Origin: Rhizophagus irregularis | Lineage: Eukaryota; Glomeromycota; Glomeromycetes; Glomerales; Glomeraceae | DNA: 64,000 bases | Assembly (NCBI RefSeq): GCF_026210795.1 | Contig: NC_089435.1 | Location: 2,914,001-2,978,000 of the forward strand | Direction of reading: 5' to 3' | In this document: positions 58,163-64,000 of the stretch, piece by piece | Layout of the letters: each line of letters opens with the position of its first letter | How positions within the stretch are numbered: the stretch's first letter is position 1 | Translations under genes and position numbers: made by a program | Notes under the pieces: generated by a model | Databases searched by the model: none | What the model saw: only the letters and a program-made list of their open reading frames with translations | Told to the model about the DNA's origin: nothing

Positions 58163-59252
58163 ATGGACGAAGAAAGTAGACATGAAAGTCCTAATAATGG
58201 TACGTTAATAATAAGCATTAGGCTTATCTTTATATTGGTGTTGGGATCGCGTTAGGGTTAGGGTTAGGGTTAGTTTGTTTAGGATTAGGATTTAGGGTTA
58301 GAAATTAGTGTTAGGGTTAGGTTAGGGTTAGTTTGTTTATAGTTTATAAGTATCTAACTCTTCCTTTTTTTAGTTATTTGTAGTGGGCAACCTATATTAT
58401 TCAATGAACATGATACTGTATCTTTGTATTCAGGAAAGACCTTTATGTCGTGGGAAGAATGTGAACAATTTTTGAATGAATGGGCAAAGAGTCAAGGTTT
58501 TCATATAATTAAAGATCGTGTAACCCGTTGCCTTTCAATCGTACAAAGTGGAATAATTTGCAGACATTACTTTCAAGTAATGTTAGCTACCAAAGAAGCT
58601 TTTTTCATATTCAATTTATTCCAAAGCGATGGTATAATATAAACAAAGATGGATCGCAAGAACCATTCTTGGTTGCTGATAAATTTATACAAGATGATCA
58701 ACAACATTTTTCTTATGATTTTAATGATTCTTCAAGTTTATGTTTATTTAATCGGAATAATAGGGAAATTGATGAAGAAAAATTGACAATTCTTGAACAA
58801 AAAATTAAATATGGCAAATTACACGGAATGTATAAGAAGGCTCTGAACAAGGCATTGCAGTCTAATTCTAAATCAGAGCAACTCATCAATTTATTACAAA
58901 ACTTTGCAGAGGAAGAAGAATCAAATCTATCAGGTTCTGATGAATTAGAGTTGCAACAAGAAATCATTACAGGTGATAAGGAAAATTTTGATCCTTCAAT
59001 ACCAAAGTTACAAAATCCTAAGATACGTCGTGGAAAAGGCTGACCATTAGGCACAAAACGCTTTAAGTCTTCTTGTGAAGCAAATAAAACCAAATCAAGA
59101 ACACAACGTCATTGTAAAAGATGTGGGTTGGCCGGTCATTATCAAAAGAATTGCAAGGTATTTTCGTATAGCCTTTTTACGATTCTTTTGCTTTTTATTT
59201 ATACTATGATTATCATTATGCATTTTATTAGGAAGAAGCAGTTAATAACTAG
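58163..59252 (+). pseudogene. FAR1/MULE transposase-derived gene, catalytic core lost
   Basis: Exons 58163-58199, 58374-59157 and 59232-59252 by splice phase. Exon 2 begins with a FAR1-type DNA-binding segment (FMSWEECEQFLNEWAKSQGF, HIIKDRVTR). It passes abruptly into a SWIM-like zinc finger (QSGIICRHYFQVMLA), skipping the DDE core. It then continues with FIPKRWY, an acidic helical stretch and a CCHC knuckle (CKRCGLAGHYQKNC). The frame changes at the T run near 58600, and a TGA at 59041 stands where related proteins have Arg in a GRPLGTKR motif. The long first intron (58200-58373) carries TTAGGG repeats. Not expected to make a working protein. Confidence 0.75.
58252..58332 (+). repeat. Interstitial telomere-type TTAGGG repeats
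   Basis: Three perfect TTAGGG units followed by TTAG at 58252-58273. Degenerate units (AGGATTAGG, TTTAGGGTTAG, TTAGGGTTAGGTTAGGG) follow to about 58332. They lie wholly inside the first intron of the MULE gene. Confidence 0.9.
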
Positions 59253-59390
59253 TTGATTTTTTTATTGAGATATAATAACGCTTACAATAATGCATTATTT
59301 GCTTGTTATATTATTTACTTGTAAATTATTTATTCGCTAATAATTGCTAATATAATAAAAAATGTATAATTAACGATAAGTCACATGCCA

Positions 59391-59440
59391 TGTAAATCAC
59401 GTGATTATATGGACTGGCGATATATCGCTATAGCGATAAA
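59391..59440 (-). repeat. Right terminal inverted repeat of MULE-like element
   Basis: Contains AATCACGTGATTATATGG, ACTGGCGATATA and TCGCTATAGCGATAAA. It is the reverse complement of 57891-57940 with a few mismatches. Confidence 0.8.
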
Positions 59441-60099
59441 AAATAAAACCCTTTCGTAAATATCATTTGAATATTTGGAAAAATATGATTTAAAATTTTT
59501 GGCAAAATAACTTCAGTAAAAAGTCCTTTGGAGAAATTTCGTGTGGGAATTTGTAAGATGAATATTTAACTTATTTTATTGTGCATTTATAGGTAGGTTA
59601 TAATATTATGTCATTTTTTTAATTAATTTTTTAAATGACTCCCTATAAAAAAATTTCCAATAAATGATCATTTTTCTAGTTTTTATTCAGACACGTACCC
59701 ATTTTCTGAAAAATTTTTTATAGGGACAGCGTAGTGCAATTTATTAATCAGGTTTCGTGGAATTACAAAATATAATTAAATTATTTTTTAATTAATCGAT
59801 CAATGAAAAATAATTAAATGTTAAATATCTTAACAATATTTAATAGAAAAAAAAAATAAAGGAAGGAAATGAATTTATCATACTATGAATCCCTGTCACA
59901 TACACGCATGCACGTTGTTGATCACATATACTGTATACTTGCCGCCCATTTAAATGGGGTGATGGGATGGGAGTCCCATCCATTCCCATTCCCATCCCAA
60001 ATCCCATTTCCTATAATTTCAGCCAAATTTTATAATTCCGGCCAAAATTTCCTTTTTGGGCACTTGAGTAACGTTACACAATCCAAAAAAGGCAATTTT
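59441..60099. other. Spacer, no gene seen
   Basis: AT-rich. A G/C-containing low-complexity stretch at about 59950-60010 consists of repeated CCCATTCCCAT / GATGGGATGGGA motifs, partly self-complementary. The open frame at 59869-60126 over it is not a gene. Confidence 0.5.
59641..59725. mobile_element. 85-bp element with CCCTATAAAAAAA tips
   Basis: Starts CCCTATAAAAAAATTTCC and ends with GAAAAATTTTTTATAGGG. The tips match those of the 295-bp element at 45557. It is a minimal deletion derivative of the same or a related family. Confidence 0.6.
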
Positions 60100-61345
60100 G
60101 ATTCTCATCAAAAACGGGGGAAATGAGTTGGTCTGCCATATCTATGAGGTCTGCATTGATATCCTCAGTTTGGATTTGTACGAGAAGTGAGTCTGTGTCT
60201 GTATAACATAACTGGATTTTTTCACCATATCGTACTTTAAGAGTATCATAGTAGAATTGAGGTTGAGCACACTCATACCCATATATGGGGATGCCTGCAG
60301 CAAAAGCTGGGGCTCGGCAAATCACATAATTTTGTGAAAAATCACAATTTAATATTATTGGTTAATTTAGTAAATCGCAATTTATTTTATCATTTTTAAA
60401 GATTTTTAAAATCAGTTTTTTGCAAACTAGGGTAAAATTTTGCAAGGAATTCATTAAAACATTGGTTTTTTTTCTAGCAAGTTTATATTATCCATTAAAT
60501 ATAATAAAATAAAAATACAAAAATCATAAATTATAAAATATTATATTTTTTTAATATACTATGAATAAAAAAATTTTTTTTTCTCTAAAAGATTGGATTA
60601 ATAAATATATAATTATAATAAAATTTTAAAATCAAAATTTTGGCCAAGCCCCGGCTTTTGCTGTGGGCGTCCCCATATGTTGGACGGTTAAGCATTACCT
60701 CCACTTTTCGTCAGTCGATTGTGACAAGATTTTCTGAGAATATTTTATGACCTTTGAATGCAGGATCTGAGGTAAGCTTTTTATATTTCTTGGGATGGAT
60801 TTGGGGCTGTACTACTGAGACACGTACACGTTTCCTGAGATTTTCCATAATTTTACCAAATACACTATTATTCATGAATTTATAGAAGTCCTTCTCAAAA
60901 TCGTTCTTAGCCTTAGCACGTTCGGCAATATTAAATTCTATATATGGTTTCATCCATGGAGCCTGCTCGAATTTTATAGCTTCATAGACCTTCTTGATTA
61001 CTAAGCCTTGGCTAACATAATACTGGAGATTTCTATAATGAACTACATATTCATCCTTATCGAATAGGTTAGGGATGAGCTTATCTGTGGGTGTGTATCG
61101 TTATCCTGAGCGTGCTATTATTTTCTGCTGCTTTTTACTAAGCCATTCCTTCTTGACCTTCATTCGTTCTGGTGCAAGGGGGTAATCTGTGTGTTTTGAA
61201 TGGAGGGCTTGGGGATATTCCAGTTTAACTTTAAGGATATATCCTTCAGAAGAATCGTCTGGTATTTCATTACTTTCTATTTGTTTTTGAATGTTATTAG
61301 GGTTTTCAATAAATTTGATCTGCATGAAAATATCGTAATACACAA
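60100..61345 (-). mobile_element. Polinton-like DNA polymerase B fossil
   Basis: Three minus-strand pieces in the order expected for a protein-primed family B DNA polymerase: a segment with LEYPQALHSKHTDYPLAPER (near 61210), a motif B segment with KFMNNSVFGKIMENL (near 60860) and a motif C segment with YTDTDS (near 60200). This wording of motifs is typical of Maverick/Polinton-type polymerases; linear-plasmid polymerases are the alternative. It is broken, with several breaks, and one further interruption is an inserted DNA element (60287-60674). No other virus-like genes or terminal repeats are seen in the window. The motifs remain easy to read, suggesting moderate age. Confidence 0.75.
60287..60674. 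mobile_element. Non-autonomous DNA element nested in the polymerase fossil
   Basis: Ends are inverted repeats of about 35 bp (left GGGGATGCCTGCAGCAAAAG then CTGGGGCTCGGC; right the reverse complement of GGGGACGCCCACAGCAAAAG then CCGGGGCTTGGC). The interior is AT-rich without coding frames. ATAT on both sides may be the target duplication. It separates two parts of the polymerase fossil, so it inserted later. Confidence 0.7.
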
Positions 61346-61515
61346 TATGAACACAAATGTGAACACAAACTGATCACAGATCACATGATTAACACAAATT
61401 AGCCAATAAAGTTACACAATTATAAATTTAAATTTTATATTCGAAGATATAAAAATTTTTTAAATTTTCATTATTTACGCATTTTTACTTATTTAAATAC
61501 GCGTTTTTTTATTCT

Positions 61516-63344
61516 ATGAATATACAAAAGCCAATTGCAAGGAACTATCAGCCTGGTACCTGTTACTTATGTCAACTTTATTTGACTTGTAACAAGAGTC
61601 TTGCTTTTGATACGTGTAAATGTGATGCAACTGAAAAACCCAAAAATAAGCAAAAAAAAAGAGAATGCTATAGTAGGATTTATAATTCGAAAGATAATGG
61701 AAAGCTTATACAATTACAAATTGATAAACTGAAGGAATGTGATAAGTATTTTGGATATTGTTCTAATTTTGATGGATATTTTCATTTTTCTTTATGTACA
61801 AAGTGTCACAATATATTTGCAAGGTTAAAGAGAAATAATACAAAAAAAAAACAGACATTTGAATTAAATTTAGATCCATATGATTCCACAACTACTACAC
61901 TTCCAGCTTCATCACATTCGACTTCTCCAATATTGATTTCTCCACTATCGACTTCTCCACCAAGTTCTCCTACTCATGCTGAAGATTCAACATATTCAAG
62001 CAGTGATTATGATTGTGATATTACAGAATTCAATTTCAATTTTATTATAAGACCTTGTAATGAAAAAGCGAGGCCAGCAAAGTGGGAATCTTTTAAAGTT
62101 TTTACATTTATAGAATTTGAAGACGAAATTTTAGAATTAGTACAAAACCAATTTGATACTTTTATAAAAAAAGATAATTATATCATCATTTATAAAAGTT
62201 CAATACACGGAATGGGTATACAACTAATAGATAAAAGATGTTGGAAGAAATTTTTATTAGATTATCAAAAAATTTTATCTAGCAAAAAGGAATTATTTGT
62301 TATTGTAGAAATAAAGGAAAAAAGAAATAAAAGATTGAAAAGGTAAAGTATATAACCTAATAATATAAATTATTGTTTAATATTTTTAATATTTTTATAT
62401 TTTTATTTGGAATAGCGATGTAGATTTAGAAATTAGTCAACTATCCGATCAAAGAAAAGTATCAAAATCATCTAGTAATATTGTTCCTAAGGAGAGTAAT
62501 ATTGATGAAGAGAGTTCAAAAAAAGCCGCTATTATAATGGAATTGACTAAAAAATGGTTTTGTCAAGAATATTCTCGAACTTGTTTTATTGATACAACAA
62601 GACATATTCAATTAACTCCCCATCATCTTACTAGTTGGGCTAATGCAATTGTAAGTTTTAAAATTTTAATTTTTATGATTGCAATTAAATTAAACCATAT
62701 AATTAAATCTAATTTATTTAAATAAATTTAAGGAAAGAGGATTTGCAAGCGTTGATGACCCTCCAGCTGTACCTTTATTCAATTCAACTAAAAAAAAAGA
62801 AATACCATTAACACAATATAATCCTCAAATTTCTCAAAATTCTCAATTTTCTCCTTTTATTAATCCTTTATTATATCAACATTTGTTTAATCAATTTATG
62901 CAAACAAATTCTTACTTTTTACCATCATCTAGTAGCGAAAATTCTCATTTTTTGTCTAATAGTAATCTGACACAAATGCAAAATTTTACAAATACAAAAA
63001 TTGCGCAAGAAAATTACGCAAATGGGAACACAAATACAAATATGAACACAAATTTTTTACACGAAGGTAATGCAGGGACAAATACAAATACAAATACAAA
63101 TATCATACAAGATAACTCTGTAAATACGCAATTACAAAAGATAACTATAGAACAATTTTTGGAGGATTTAGATAAAGAGTATGGTGCCAACACGTTTACA
63201 AAATATCTGGATGCTTTTAAAGAACAAGAGGTTGATGTATTAGATATTATCAATTTTAAAGATAATGACTGGATTACATTAGGAATTGAAAAAGTTGGAC
63301 CAAAAAGTAAGATCATTAGAGCGTTAGATAAATATAATAAATAG
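61516..63344 (+). CDS. SAM-domain protein with Cys-rich N terminus, 557 aa
   Basis: Exons 61516-62342, 62416-62650 and 62733-63344. Residues 15-105 are Cys-rich (CYLCQLYLTC, CKC, CSNFDGYFHFSLCTKC), suggesting zinc binding. Ser/Thr/Pro-rich low complexity follows (about residues 118-160). A conserved middle module runs across exons 1-2 (ARPAKWESFKVFTFIEFEDE, WFCQEYSRTCFIDTTRHIQL, HHLTSWANAI). Asn/Thr/Gln-rich sequence precedes a C-terminal SAM domain (IEQFLEDLDKEYG, FKEQEVDVLDIINFKDNDWI, LGIEKVGPKSKIIRAL). SAM domains mediate protein-protein or RNA contacts. The middle module is an element I associate with repeated Rhizophagus proteins; its function is unknown. Its 3' end is 77 bp from the convergent DDE gene. 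Confidence 0.9.
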
Positions 63345-63421
63345 TTATAATGTTAACATTGTAATCCATGTTGTAATACAATATAATTTTCAGAATAAAT
63401 TCTAATAAAGTTTTATTATAA

Positions 63422-64000
63422 TCAAAAATAAATTGAAGATTTATAAAAAGCTTTAGCCATATCAGGAGTAATTTGTCCACAAGCTAATAATAAAGCAAAA
63501 TAAGGATCTAAACAAAACTCTATATAATCCTTATTTTTTTTCAACCAACTTTTAATAACTGAAAATGCCAATTCAATTGGATTATAATCTGGCGAATAAG
63601 GAGGTAAAAAAACTACTTTACAACCAACACTTTCAATAATTCTAATTAATTCTGCATTATGATGAATTACTGCATTATCCATAACTAATACACTATTCTT
63701 TTGTGGATATGGATTCATTAACAGTAACTATAAAAAATTAGAGTTATAATTAATAAAATTAATAATCAAATTTACAATTTTCACGTTAAATTTCCTTAAT
63801 TAAAGAAATATACACTTACGACTTGTGATAAAATAAACGTACAAAATCTTTCTTTGTTACAACTGCCTACCATGATATCTACTGCTAAGATACCATCTAA
63901 AGAAAGTGCAGGTAGTATAGTGTATCTTGTTCCTCTTAAAAATACTACTTTTTGAATTGCAGAAGTATTTTTAGGTGAATAGCCATAACGTCTAGATAAA
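63422..64000 (-). CDS. DDE superfamily endonuclease (DDE_3, IS630/Tc1-like), 3' part
   Basis: Two exons in the window: 64000-63820 (continuing past the window end) and 63727-63422, joined at a phase-0 GT-AG intron of 92 nt. The sequence RGTRYTILPALSLDGILAVD, then SVLVMDNAVIHHN (second catalytic Asp), VVFLPPYSPDYNPIELAFS (catalytic Glu in NPIE) and VIKSWLKKN is diagnostic of DDE_3 transposases. The first Asp should lie upstream of the window. The presence of an intron and an undamaged frame suggests either a young transposon lineage with introns or a gene taken over by the host. No terminal repeat is visible between its stop and the SAM gene. Confidence 0.88.

Larger units (their letters stand above)
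57891..59440 (+). mobile_element. MULE-type DNA transposon, internally deleted
   Basis: About 50-bp terminal inverted repeats enclose 1.55 kb with a single gene remnant (58163-59252) encoding FAR1, SWIM and zinc-knuckle parts characteristic of Mutator-like elements. The transposase catalytic region between FAR1 and SWIM is missing, so this is a non-autonomous derivative. I find no clear 9-bp target duplication at the ends. Confidence 0.75.

Noticed and set aside
59869-60126. 85-residue frame with His/Pro-rich segment
   Set aside because: Driven by CCCATTCCCAT low-complexity DNA and the edge of the polymerase fossil.
1-64000. CRISPR arrays, operons, bacterial-type ribosome binding sites, riboswitches
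   Set aside because: None seen; the spliced genes and spacer style are those of a eukaryotic nuclear genome, and the regular repeats are Sel1 coding units.

Overview
The window is strongly AT-rich eukaryotic nuclear DNA. Introns are short (about 60-90 nt) and AT-rich, and coding blocks stand out as islands in A/T-tract spacer. Gene content is dominated by expanded families: Sel1-repeat proteins fused to tyrosine-kinase-like kinases, BTB-TLDc proteins, and SAM-domain proteins with a Cys-rich N terminus. Degraded DNA transposons are plentiful. This combination is typical of arbuscular mycorrhizal fungi (Glomeromycotina, Rhizophagus-like). The organism assignment is an inference from gene families and intron style, not from a search.

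Layout. 1-2894: 3' part of a Sel1-repeat/kinase gene, cut by the window start. 4447-6255 (-) and 12782-14639 (+): two copies of one six-exon kinase gene in inverted orientation; the minus copy has an early stop. Between them lies a small single-exon gene (8585-9001, -) in long AT-rich spacer. 18196-31291: a direct tandem array of BTB-TLDc genes. The first full-length copy (19165-20714) and last (29782-31291) are intact two-exon genes. Three copies between them are broken, and two more survive only as fragments. 33166-37560: decayed repeat-derived sequence carrying a foldback element and a hAT element with a perfect 8-bp target duplication. 39287-43836 and 47298-49291: two paralogous kinase-Sel1 genes, with domain order reversed relative to the first gene. 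The second is followed by a long spectrin-like coiled-coil reading frame (49366-51891) that has no start of its own and may be spliced to it. 52279-54709 (-): an 11-exon AAA ATPase gene.

The region 44241-46184 stacks a hAT fragment, a short Helitron-like element, a long-TIR MITE and a pogo-like MITE. 57891-59440 is a MULE-type element with about 50-bp terminal inverted repeats around a FAR1/SWIM/zinc-knuckle gene that has lost its catalytic core; its intron carries TTAGGG telomere-type repeats. 60100-61345 is a broken fossil of a protein-primed DNA polymerase B from a Polinton-like element, itself interrupted by a short DNA element. The window ends with a three-exon SAM-domain gene (61516-63344) and, tail to tail with it, the 3' part of an intron-bearing DDE endonuclease gene (63422-64000, -).

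The kinases, Sel1 proteins and BTB-TLDc proteins are probably signalling and scaffold proteins that grew by local duplication. Nothing here looks like an operon or a biosynthetic cluster. Every exon model below was derived by hand from splice signals and reading phase, without transcript evidence.
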